DNA of 22,773 nucleotides from a bacterium. GTDB lineage: Bacteria > Patescibacteriota > Minisyncoccia > Phycocordibacterales > UBA10002. Below, piece by piece: positions 5,889 through 12,039 of the stretch. A model generated the notes under the pieces. It was not told where the DNA came from and searched no databases. It was given only the letters and a program-made list of their open reading frames with translations. The position numbers and the translations under genes were made by a program. Position 1 is the first letter of the stretch. Every line of letters starts with the position of its first letter. The stretch spans positions 1 through 22,773 of the forward strand of contig JAUYPY010000011.1 of assembly GCA_030697445.1 (NCBI GenBank), given 5' to 3'.

Positions 5889-6920
5889 ATGAAAATCATT
5901 ATCGCAACGGGCATTTATCCGCCCGATATCGGAGGGCCAGCGCAGTATGCGCGGGAGACCGCGAAATCGTGGACGCGCGCGGGACATTCCGTTACCGTGT
6001 GTAATTTTGGCGCGATTAGATTTTTGCCGACTATCGTGCGGCATATAGCGTACTTTTTCTGGGTACTCGCGCGTTCTCTTCACACGGACTTTATTTTCAT
6101 CCCAGACACCTTTAGCGCGGCAGTACCGGCGGTTGCGGTAGGGAAGATCTTGCGCAAAAAAACAATCATCCGCACCGGCGGCGATTTTCTCTGGGAACAA
6201 TATGTGGAGCGCACCGGCGATTTGGTTTTACTGCGCAATTTTTATTTAACGCGAATGGAAAAGTTGAACGCAAAAGAACGACTGATTTTTCGGCTCGTTG
6301 GTTGGGCGTTCCGAAACATGTCGGCGATTGTATTCAGTACCGCATGGCAGAGAGACATTTTTACAAAACCGTACCGCCTTGATTTAAAGAAATGTTTTAT
6401 TGTTGAAAATTATTACGGCCCATGTGAACAGAGGGCATGTTCTGATGTTCTCGAGAACATTAGAACAACAAAAGAAAAGGTGTTTGTCGGCGGGACGCGG
6501 CCGCTTAAGTGGAAGAACTTGGCGCGGGTAAAAGAAGCGTTTGCGAAGGCACAGAAACAGGACGCGCTAGTAGTATTGCAATGGGAAACCGGAAGTCGTG
6601 GAAAGTTTCTGCTGGATATTGAGGCGAGTCATGCCGTGATTATCGCTTCGCTCGGCGATATCTCGCCCAATACGATTTTGGAGGCCGTCCAATTTGGTAA
6701 GCCGTTTATTTTAACTCGCGAGACCGGTCTGTATGAGCGGCTCAAAGATATTGCCGTGTGGATAGACCCAGAAAACACCTCCGACATTGCAGAGAAAGTG
6801 TTGTGGCTCGCGGACGACACGAATTACAAAGCACAAGCCGCCAAAATCCGCGCATTTTCCTTTACCCACTCGTGGGACGAGATTGCGAATGAGGTTTTAA
6901 CTATTTATGCGCGTGATTAA
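5889..6920 (+). CDS. GT4-like glycosyltransferase with diverged donor motif
   Basis: The 343 residues form a GT-B fold. The start MKIIIATGIYPPDIGGPAQY is the classical glycine-rich N-terminus, and RTGGDFLWE and the C-terminal Rossmann half (FVGGTRPLKWKN, then SPNTILEAVQFGKPFI) support a GT4 assignment. The usual EX7E motif is altered. The second Glu is present in TILEA, but the first is replaced in the stretch SLGDISPN, so donor handling may differ or activity may be reduced. The segment around residues 183-193 is encoded by a 30-base palindrome (6438-6467). The gene shares 14 bases with the next glycosyltransferase, which implies coupled translation. The role is probably in the same surface glycan pathway. 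Confidence 0.85.
   Translation: MKIIIATGIYPPDIGGPAQYARETAKSWTRAGHSVTVCNFGAIRFLPTIVRHIAYFFWVLARSLHTDFIFIPDTFSAAVPAVAVGKILRKKTIIRTGGDFLWEQYVERTGDLVLLRNFYLTRMEKLNAKERLIFRLVGWAFRNMSAIVFSTAWQRDIFTKPYRLDLKKCFIVENYYGPCEQRACSDVLENIRTTKEKVFVGGTRPLKWKNLARVKEAFAKAQKQDALVVLQWETGSRGKFLLDIEASHAVIIASLGDISPNTILEAVQFGKPFILTRETGLYERLKDIAVWIDPENTSDIAEKVLWLADDTNYKAQAAKIRAFSFTHSWDEIANEVLTIYARD
6438..6467. repeat. 30-base palindrome inside a glycosyltransferase gene
   Basis: TGTTCT-g-ATGTTCTC (6438-6452) is the reverse complement of GAGAACAT-t-AGAACA (6453-6467) except for one G-T pair. It has no loop. It is read in frame as Cys-Ser-Asp-Val-Leu-Glu-Asn-Ile-Arg-Thr and falls in the linker between the two GT-B halves, where insertion would be tolerated. 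Confidence 0.8.
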
Positions 6921-7902
6921 TTTTAGCTTGGATAGAAGCGCGTTACAGGAAGGGTCGCTTGCGCAAAAGCGGCTCGCTGCGCTCGCCGCGGCAGTGGGGG
7001 AGATTGTGGTGCTCGTACCGAGTGGGAAAAGCGGAAAGATTCGGCAGTTTTTTGACTTATGGCGACGGGCAGAGAGGGTACTGCGAGATAAGAAATTTGA
7101 CCTCATCACTGTACAAGACACGGCGTATCTTGCCCTTCTCGCCTATCTTCTCGCACGAACGGCTCGTGTGCCGTTTGAGGTGCAAGTGCACGGGTTTGAA
7201 AAACTGTACGGTGCGCGGAAATTACTTTCTGGTTTTGTCTTGCGGAGAGCAGATAAAATACGGGTGGTGAGCGAGCGGCTGAAGCGAGAACTTATTCAAC
7301 GCTTTACGTTCAACGCTTTGCGTTTCTATGTCCTTCCCGTTTATACACAAATGGGAGCAAAAGGGCAAATGGGAGAAAGAGGAACAAGCAAAACTTTTAC
7401 TTTTCTGACCGTCGGACGGCTCGTGCCAGTCAAAAACATCGCGCTTCAGATTCGCGCGTTTGCGCGAATCGCGAAGGAGTTTCCCCAAGCGCAACTGGTT
7501 ATTGTGGGTGATGGTCCTGAACGCGAAAATCTACCGAGAAACGACAATGTTATTTTTGAGGGAGCTCAAAAAGACCTCAGTCGTTTTTATCAAAATGCAG
7601 ATGCATTTCTACTCACTTCCAATTCAGAAGGATGGGGGGTTGTTATTACAGAGGCGGCGGCGTACGGCTTGCCGATTATTATGACGGATGTAGGACTTGC
7701 ATGTGAGTTTATTAAAAATGGAGAAAACGGTATTGTGATTCCCGTTGGAGACGAAGACGCACTCGTTTACGCGATGAAGCGCATTATTGAAGATGCGGAA
7801 CTGCGCACCATCCTTGGGCGTGGCGCACAGAAAGCATTTCTCGCGCTTCCTACTCCAGAAGAATATGTTAAGAAACAAGTTCTGGAATGGAGTTTGGTAT
7901 AA
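6907..7902 (+). CDS. GT4-family glycosyltransferase
   Basis: The 331 residues have a short acceptor domain (residues about 1-150) that lacks the usual GG-x-E opening. It contains VQVHGFEKLYG, which resembles the region after the acceptor site in this family. The donor half is standard: TVGRLVPVKN, VIVGDGPERENL, and the EX7E motif with E241 and E249 in SEGWGVVITEA, followed by GLPIIMTDVG. It overlaps the preceding glycosyltransferase by 14 bases, and the GtrA start follows eight bases after the stop. Two tandem repeats mark the interdomain linker: a 14-base duplication (7295-7322) and an 18-base duplication encoding QMGAKG/QMGERG (7348-7383). Donor and acceptor are unknown. Confidence 0.9.
   Translation: MRVINFSLDRSALQEGSLAQKRLAALAAAVGEIVVLVPSGKSGKIRQFFDLWRRAERVLRDKKFDLITVQDTAYLALLAYLLARTARVPFEVQVHGFEKLYGARKLLSGFVLRRADKIRVVSERLKRELIQRFTFNALRFYVLPVYTQMGAKGQMGERGTSKTFTFLTVGRLVPVKNIALQIRAFARIAKEFPQAQLVIVGDGPERENLPRNDNVIFEGAQKDLSRFYQNADAFLLTSNSEGWGVVITEAAAYGLPIIMTDVGLACEFIKNGENGIVIPVGDEDALVYAMKRIIEDAELRTILGRGAQKAFLALPTPEEYVKKQVLEWSLV
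7295..7383 (+). repeat. Two tandem duplications in the linker of the third glycosyltransferase
   Basis: A 14-base unit beginning TTCAACGCTTT is repeated at 7295-7308 and 7309-7322 with one difference. An 18-base unit beginning CAAATGGGAG is repeated at 7348-7365 and 7366-7383, encoding the hexapeptide pair QMGAKG and QMGERG. The first unit is not a multiple of three but leaves the overall frame open. Confidence 0.7.
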
Positions 7903-7903
7903 T
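7895..7903 (+). promoter_or_regulatory. Extended -10 promoter for a leaderless gtrA transcript
   Basis: TGG followed by the consensus TATAAT (7898-7903) ends six bases before ATG 7910, so the predicted transcript start coincides with the start codon. No good -35 box was found. The box overlaps the 3' end of the preceding gene. Confidence 0.6.
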
Positions 7904-7909
7904 CTCATT

Positions 7910-8317
7910 ATGTGGAAATTTCTTACCGAGCTTCCCATACTCGTTCGTTATTTGATTGCCGGAGGGACATCAACGGCGATTGACCTTGGAATTTTGTATA
8001 TACTCACCGAGTTTTTCGGGTGGTGGTACCTTGCGTCTGCAACCGCTGCATTTGTCGTTGCCGCAGTTGTCAGTTTTATCTTCCAAAAGTTTTACACTTT
8101 CGGACATCACGATTCATCTCGCGCCATACTTGCAAAACAAAGCGTATTATATCTAGCACTTCAGATAGCAAATGTCGGAATCAATACATTTCTAATGTAT
8201 GCACTCGTAGAGTGGGTTGGCGTGTGGTATTTTACAGCGCAAATAATCGCTGCCGCCTTGATTGCCGTTGAAAGCTTCTTTATATACCGCTTTTTTATTT
8301 TTGTACGGCGATCATGA
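7910..8317 (+). CDS. GtrA-like membrane protein, putative polyprenyl-phosphate-sugar flippase
   Basis: The protein has 135 residues with four hydrophobic segments at about 9-31, 36-57, 70-95 and 105-128. The opening LVRYLIAGGTSTAIDLGILYIL and the later FVVAAVVSFIFQKFYTF are the standard GtrA signature. Members of this family are thought to move undecaprenyl-phosphate-linked glucose or other monosaccharides across the cytoplasmic membrane. ATG 7910 was preferred over an upstream in-frame ATG at 7787. The upstream choice would overlap the previous gene by more than 100 bases and add a polar, non-conserved N-terminus. The placement among glycosyltransferases and upstream of a GT2/GT-C protein suits a lipid-sugar relay. 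Confidence 0.9.
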   Translation: MWKFLTELPILVRYLIAGGTSTAIDLGILYILTEFFGWWYLASATAAFVVAAVVSFIFQKFYTFGHHDSSRAILAKQSVLYLALQIANVGINTFLMYALVEWVGVWYFTAQIIAAALIAVESFFIYRFFIFVRRS

Positions 8318-8324
8318 GGCGGGG

Positions 8325-8353
8325 TTGAATTAATCAGCGCGAGCATCTATACT
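8325..8353 (+). promoter_or_regulatory. Promoter of the C-methyltransferase / rmlB pair
   Basis: TTGAAT (8325-8330) and TATACT (8348-8353) are separated by 17 bases. The -10 ends 10 bases before ATG 8364, so the leader would be only about three to four bases. Confidence 0.65.
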
Positions 8354-8363
8354 GGATTTTCGT

Positions 8364-9602
8364 ATGAAAGTTACCGAACAAACACGATGCCGAATCTGTC
8401 GGTCTCTGCCTATTCAGCCGGTGATTGATTTAGGGGTCCAGCCGCTCGCCAATAATTTTTTACCGTCGGTGCGCACCGATCTTACTGAGAACTATATTCC
8501 ATTGCGTGTATGTTTTTGTTCCCGTTGCGGGTTGTGTCAATTGTCGCATGTGGTCGATCCACGCTCGCTTTTCAGCGATTATGTGTATTTTTCCGCAGCC
8601 ATGCCGACTGCCCGCGCGCATTTCGGGGCGTATGCGGAGGAAGTTGCCGATGCACATCTTTCATCCGGCGATTATGTGTGTGAGATTGGAAGCAATGACG
8701 GTGTGTTGCTTAAGGAGTTTATGCGTCGTGGTTTCCGAGTGCTTGGTGTTGATCCAGCGCAAAACATTGCCGCTCAGGCGAACCGCGATGGCATTCCAAC
8801 TCTCCCTGAGTTTTTTTCCTTTTCACTTGCCCGCCGAATCCGTGCGGCGCACGGAAATGCCAAGGTAGTTGTTGGGAATAATGTGGTCGCCCACATTGAC
8901 GATGTGCATGATTTGGTAAAAGGCGTGCGTGAATTGTTGTCGGCGCGCGGGGTTTTTATTTTTGAAGCGCCGCATTTAGTTGATATGTTTGAGCGCGGGG
9001 CTTTTGATTCCATTTATCACGAACACCTCTCGTATCTTGCGCTCCGGCCGCTCCAGCGTCTTTTGTCTGAGTACGACATGGAAATCTTTCAGGTGCGGCG
9101 TGTGCCTGTGCAAGGGGTTTCTCTTCGTTTGTATGCGGCGCGTTCCGGAGTATACCCCGTTCAAAAATCCGTTGGAGAATGCGCTACTCTTGAGGAACAG
9201 TTCGGTCTTTACCGCAAAGATACATACGATAACTTGTCAGAAGTTATCCGCGCAAAAAAGAATGTTCTCGTGGAATACATACGAGATTTGAAAGAGCAGG
9301 GGAAGCGCGTGGCGGTGTATGGTGCGCCGGCGCGCGGCACGGTGCTTCTTAATTTTCTTTCATTGCCTCAAGGCACCTTTGAATACGCCACTGAAGAACT
9401 ATCGTCAAAAATTGGTTTATGTATTCCGGGAACTCGTATTCCAGTGGTACACATTGAGGAAGCCCGTAAAAATCCGCCGGACTGTTTTTTGGTGCTTGCA
9501 TGGAACTACCGCGACGCAATCCTTGAAAAAGAACAAGTGCTTCTCCAGCGCGGGGTCACCTTTTTGTTTCCCATTGGTGAGCCGATGGTTGTACAAATAT
9601 GA
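8364..9602 (+). CDS. NDP-sugar C-methyltransferase-like SAM enzyme
   Basis: The 412 residues have the three-part layout of TylC3/NovU/TcaB9-type sugar C-methyltransferases. An N-terminal zinc-binding module has C9-x2-C12 and C53-x2-C56 (CSRCGLCQLSHVVDP). The central SAM-binding Rossmann domain carries EIGSNDG at about 108-114 and then VDP. The C-terminal domain contains YGAPARGTVLLNF and AWNYRDAI. FEAPHLVDM and IYHEHLSYL are conserved segments around the active site. Known relatives methylate C-3 of dTDP-4-keto-6-deoxy sugars. The stop overlaps the ATG of the dTDP-glucose 4,6-dehydratase, which would supply exactly that type of 4-keto substrate. The exact sugar is inferred, not shown. Confidence 0.9.
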   Translation: MKVTEQTRCRICRSLPIQPVIDLGVQPLANNFLPSVRTDLTENYIPLRVCFCSRCGLCQLSHVVDPRSLFSDYVYFSAAMPTARAHFGAYAEEVADAHLSSGDYVCEIGSNDGVLLKEFMRRGFRVLGVDPAQNIAAQANRDGIPTLPEFFSFSLARRIRAAHGNAKVVVGNNVVAHIDDVHDLVKGVRELLSARGVFIFEAPHLVDMFERGAFDSIYHEHLSYLALRPLQRLLSEYDMEIFQVRRVPVQGVSLRLYAARSGVYPVQKSVGECATLEEQFGLYRKDTYDNLSEVIRAKKNVLVEYIRDLKEQGKRVAVYGAPARGTVLLNFLSLPQGTFEYATEELSSKIGLCIPGTRIPVVHIEEARKNPPDCFLVLAWNYRDAILEKEQVLLQRGVTFLFPIGEPMVVQI

Positions 9603-10654
9603 AAAAAACTGGAAAACGCATTTTGGTGACTGGCGGCTATGGATTTATGGGCTCTAATTTCGTGCGCTTTTTGTATGAGAAGTATCCGTTGTATCAGATT
9701 TTCAACTTTGATGCGCTCACCTACGCCGGCAATACGGACAACTTACAAGATATTGAGCATGCGGAGGTACGCCGCCCGCTTTCCGGTAGACGATATGTTT
9801 TTTTGAAGGGGGATATCAGCGACACCCGGTCGGTTGCGAGCATTTTTGCTACCCATACCTTTGACGCGGTGGTGCATCTTGCGGCAGAAAGCCATGTAGA
9901 CCGCTCTATTCACAGCGTTGTTGATTTTATACGAACGAATGTTGAGGGGACGCGCATCTTGTTGGATGCCGCGCGTGAGCAAGGTGTTCCCCGATTGATC
10001 CATCTGTCTACCGATGAAGTGTATGGGAATGTGCTGAAAGGATTCAGTAAAGAAAACGCGCCGCTCAACCCTTCTAATCCGTACGCCGCCTCAAAAGCCG
10101 CCGGTGATTTTCTGGTGCAGTCGTATGTGCGGACCCACCGCTTTCCAGCAATCATCGTGCGTCCGTCCAATAATTATGGGCCGTATCAATATCCGGAAAA
10201 ACTAATCCCTTTGGGAATCACGAATTTACTTGAAGGAAAAAAAATTCCCATTCACGGGAACGGTGCCCATGTACGCAGCTGGCTTCACACGGAAGATTTT
10301 TGTTCGGCGCTTGATATTATTTTACACAAAGCCCCCGTGGGAGAAATATACAATATTGACGGTGTCCATCTGACTAACCTGGAAATACTCGGATTAGTCG
10401 CTGGTCATCTCGGTAAAAAGATTTCGCGGCATATTATTTTCACGCCAGACCGTCCTGGAGCAGACATGCGCTATGCACCTGACGCGTCAAAGCTTAAACG
10501 GGATTTGGGTTGGAAACCCAAACATAACCCTCGAACCGCTGTGCCGTTTGTGGTTGATTGGTATCTGAAAAATGATATTTGGTGGCGCAAAATTAGACAG
10601 ACGCAAGCGTTCAACGATCAGTACCAGAAACAATCTCGCGGACGCTGGGGGTAG
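9599..10654 (+). CDS. rmlB: dTDP-glucose 4,6-dehydratase
   Basis: The 351 residues form an extended short-chain dehydrogenase. NAD binding is by TGGYGFMGSN (residues 11-20, with Tyr and Met in place of the common Ala and Ile). The family marker STDEVYG gives the catalytic Thr138-Asp139-Glu140, and YAASK gives Tyr162 and Lys166. AAESHVDRSI, RPSNNYGPYQYPEKLIP and RPGADMRYAPDASK are the remaining RmlB landmarks. It converts dTDP-glucose to dTDP-4-keto-6-deoxyglucose. VRSWLH replaces the more usual VRDWLY, and a slightly extended loop lies near residues 54-64. The ATG overlaps the methyltransferase stop, so the two are co-translated. No rmlA, rmlC or rmlD is in the window. The 3' end overlaps the convergent oxidoreductase by 44 bases. 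Confidence 0.92.
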   Translation: MKKTGKRILVTGGYGFMGSNFVRFLYEKYPLYQIFNFDALTYAGNTDNLQDIEHAEVRRPLSGRRYVFLKGDISDTRSVASIFATHTFDAVVHLAAESHVDRSIHSVVDFIRTNVEGTRILLDAAREQGVPRLIHLSTDEVYGNVLKGFSKENAPLNPSNPYAASKAAGDFLVQSYVRTHRFPAIIVRPSNNYGPYQYPEKLIPLGITNLLEGKKIPIHGNGAHVRSWLHTEDFCSALDIILHKAPVGEIYNIDGVHLTNLEILGLVAGHLGKKISRHIIFTPDRPGADMRYAPDASKLKRDLGWKPKHNPRTAVPFVVDWYLKNDIWWRKIRQTQAFNDQYQKQSRGRWG

Positions 10655-11597
10655 TCATCAGTGAGTTGAGGGCTATAAGCTCGCGGGCAATCGGCCAATA
10701 GTTTTCAAGAGAGAGTACTCCATGATTTTCTGCAAATGGCAGTATTTCTTCGGCGAGTCCAGCGAGTATTTTTTTTGTCATAGTGAGTAAGATATTCTCT
10801 TCGATTGCTTGCCCGTTATTACATTGGGCGTAAAAATCAGCGTCAATGACGGGCAGGTTTTCTGCTGTAAAAATGCGTACCCGCCTCACTTTTTGGGGCG
10901 CGCCAAGTGTTTTGGACCCCATATTGGTAACTAAGTGAATTGGTGTGGGTTTTGCGTAGCTTATTTCATAGCGAAGATTTTTATAGGTGATCCTGCGTTC
11001 GCCGAGCGCGGCGAGCGGTATGCCTATAGACGAAAGAATTTGAAGCATATGCGGCAGGAAACCGCTGGTCGGTGAATAGTGTGTAAGTTGCGCGTCCGTG
11101 AATGCTTGGCTAAATTCCATTGCAATGTTATTTGCCTGAGTTTTTTGCGTAAGCTTTTTGTAGGATATCGCAAGCGTTTTGGTAAGGCGTGAGTAGTACC
11201 ACTGGGAAGCCACGGCGCACCGCATTTCATATTTTTTATTTATCCGACTAATCGCATTCCAGTTTTTTTGCGTTACCGCAACTGGTTTTGGAAGGATACA
11301 GCACTTTCCGCCGATTTCTGAGAGTCCCTTGAGAAGATCAGGGAGTTCTTGGTGGTGCACGCACAAGTCAAATATATCTTCTGAAGTTGGTTCGCCAAAG
11401 ATTCGCAGCCATTCTTTGAAACTACGGACGATCGGCACACCAACGAGCAGAGTTTTTTCAAGCGTCTCCGAAGTTGCGTGTTGGGAAACAATCGCTTTAA
11501 CGCGGACCTGCGGCAATAACACATATACCGGCGCGATGAGGTTTCGGCCGTAGTGTCCCATGCCGACGATCGTGATGTATTGTTTTTTTTGATTCAA
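10611..11597 (-). CDS. Gfo/Idh/MocA-like oxidoreductase
   Basis: The 328 residues start from a TTG codon that overlaps the cupin stop (TTGA). A longer frame to 11669 is open but would run 76 bases into the cupin gene. The N-terminal Rossmann motif ITIVGMGHYGRN (GxGxxG at 12-17) directly follows the TTG start, as expected for this family. The usual EKP motif is present as PKPVAV with Lys at about 104 and Pro in place of Glu. The C-terminal part is diverged. The family oxidises or reduces sugar hydroxyls and ketones with NAD(P). Here a keto-reduction of an NDP-deoxysugar is plausible from the neighbouring cupin, rmlB and methyltransferase. The substrate is unknown. Confidence 0.75.
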   Translation of the reverse strand: MNQKKQYITIVGMGHYGRNLIAPVYVLLPQVRVKAIVSQHATSETLEKTLLVGVPIVRSFKEWLRIFGEPTSEDIFDLCVHHQELPDLLKGLSEIGGKCCILPKPVAVTQKNWNAISRINKKYEMRCAVASQWYYSRLTKTLAISYKKLTQKTQANNIAMEFSQAFTDAQLTHYSPTSGFLPHMLQILSSIGIPLAALGERRITYKNLRYEISYAKPTPIHLVTNMGSKTLGAPQKVRRVRIFTAENLPVIDADFYAQCNNGQAIEENILLTMTKKILAGLAEEILPFAENHGVLSLENYWPIARELIALNSLMTTPSVREIVSGTDR

Positions 11598-11977
11598 GAT
11601 ATGAGTGCAATTCTTACGGTATCTTTTTCGTAATCTTTTTGGTCGCGCGATCTTGTGGCAAACGCCCATAACACAGAATCTTCAAGAAATTTCATACCAT
11701 GAACCATGAGCGGCGGCGTAAAAACCATATCTCCTTTGGCTAGCACTGCCTTTTTTATTTTACGACCATTAACAGGTCGTTCGTAGTACTCAAGTGCGCC
11801 GCTTTCCAGATAGCAGTAGTGCGAGTCCTTTTTGTGATAATGATTGGAACGAATCGCGCCCTTTTTTGAGGTAATGCGGAGGATGCTTTTAATAGCGGTG
11901 GCGCCGTCGTCAAGCACTTTGGCAATGCCGCCCCGTTCGTCAATGAATTCTTCAGTTATATTTTTAGTGATGCGCAT
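11594..11977 (-). CDS. Small cupin, possibly acting on an NDP-sugar
   Basis: The protein has 127 residues from ATG 11977. An upstream in-frame ATG at 12052 is less likely because the extra 25 residues look non-coding and the space holds promoters. It has a single cupin barrel. Motif 1 reads G40-x5-H46-x-H48-x4-H53-x6-G60, so His takes the place of the usual Glu ligand. Motif 2 has GDMVFTPPLMVH with H93. Four histidines could bind a metal. Small cupins next to sugar genes are often ketoisomerases, epimerase-like proteins or dioxygenases. Position beside a Gfo/Idh/MocA-like enzyme and near rmlB supports a sugar-nucleotide substrate. Stop and next start overlap as TTGA. Confidence 0.8.
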   Translation of the reverse strand: MRITKNITEEFIDERGGIAKVLDDGATAIKSILRITSKKGAIRSNHYHKKDSHYCYLESGALEYYERPVNGRKIKKAVLAKGDMVFTPPLMVHGMKFLEDSVLWAFATRSRDQKDYEKDTVRIALIS

Positions 11978-11993
11978 ATGTATGTAGTTACCT

Positions 11994-12002
11994 ATAATAT
12001 CA
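11994..12002 (-). promoter_or_regulatory. Promoter of the cupin / oxidoreductase pair
   Basis: On the minus strand, TGA followed by TATTAT (11994-11999) lies 16 bases before ATG 11977. The predicted leader is about nine bases. It is divergent from, and about 25 bases away from, the plus-strand -10 at 12027-12032. Confidence 0.5.
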
Positions 12003-12023
12003 TAAGTATAATATACCGTCTCG

Positions 12024-12032
12024 TGGTAGCAT
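12024..12032 (+). promoter_or_regulatory. Extended -10 promoter for the GT2/GT-C fusion gene
   Basis: TGG followed by TAGCAT (12027-12032) ends seven bases before ATG 12040, consistent with a leaderless mRNA. The 10-mer GTGGTAGCAT is the same as in the promoter at 5741-5750 (minus strand). Confidence 0.55.
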
Positions 12033-12039
12033 TGGACGG

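Noticed and set aside
7787..7909. Upstream ATG of the GtrA-like gene
   Set aside because: It would overlap the preceding gene by more than 100 bases and add a polar, non-conserved segment. ATG 7910 follows a consensus -10 box.
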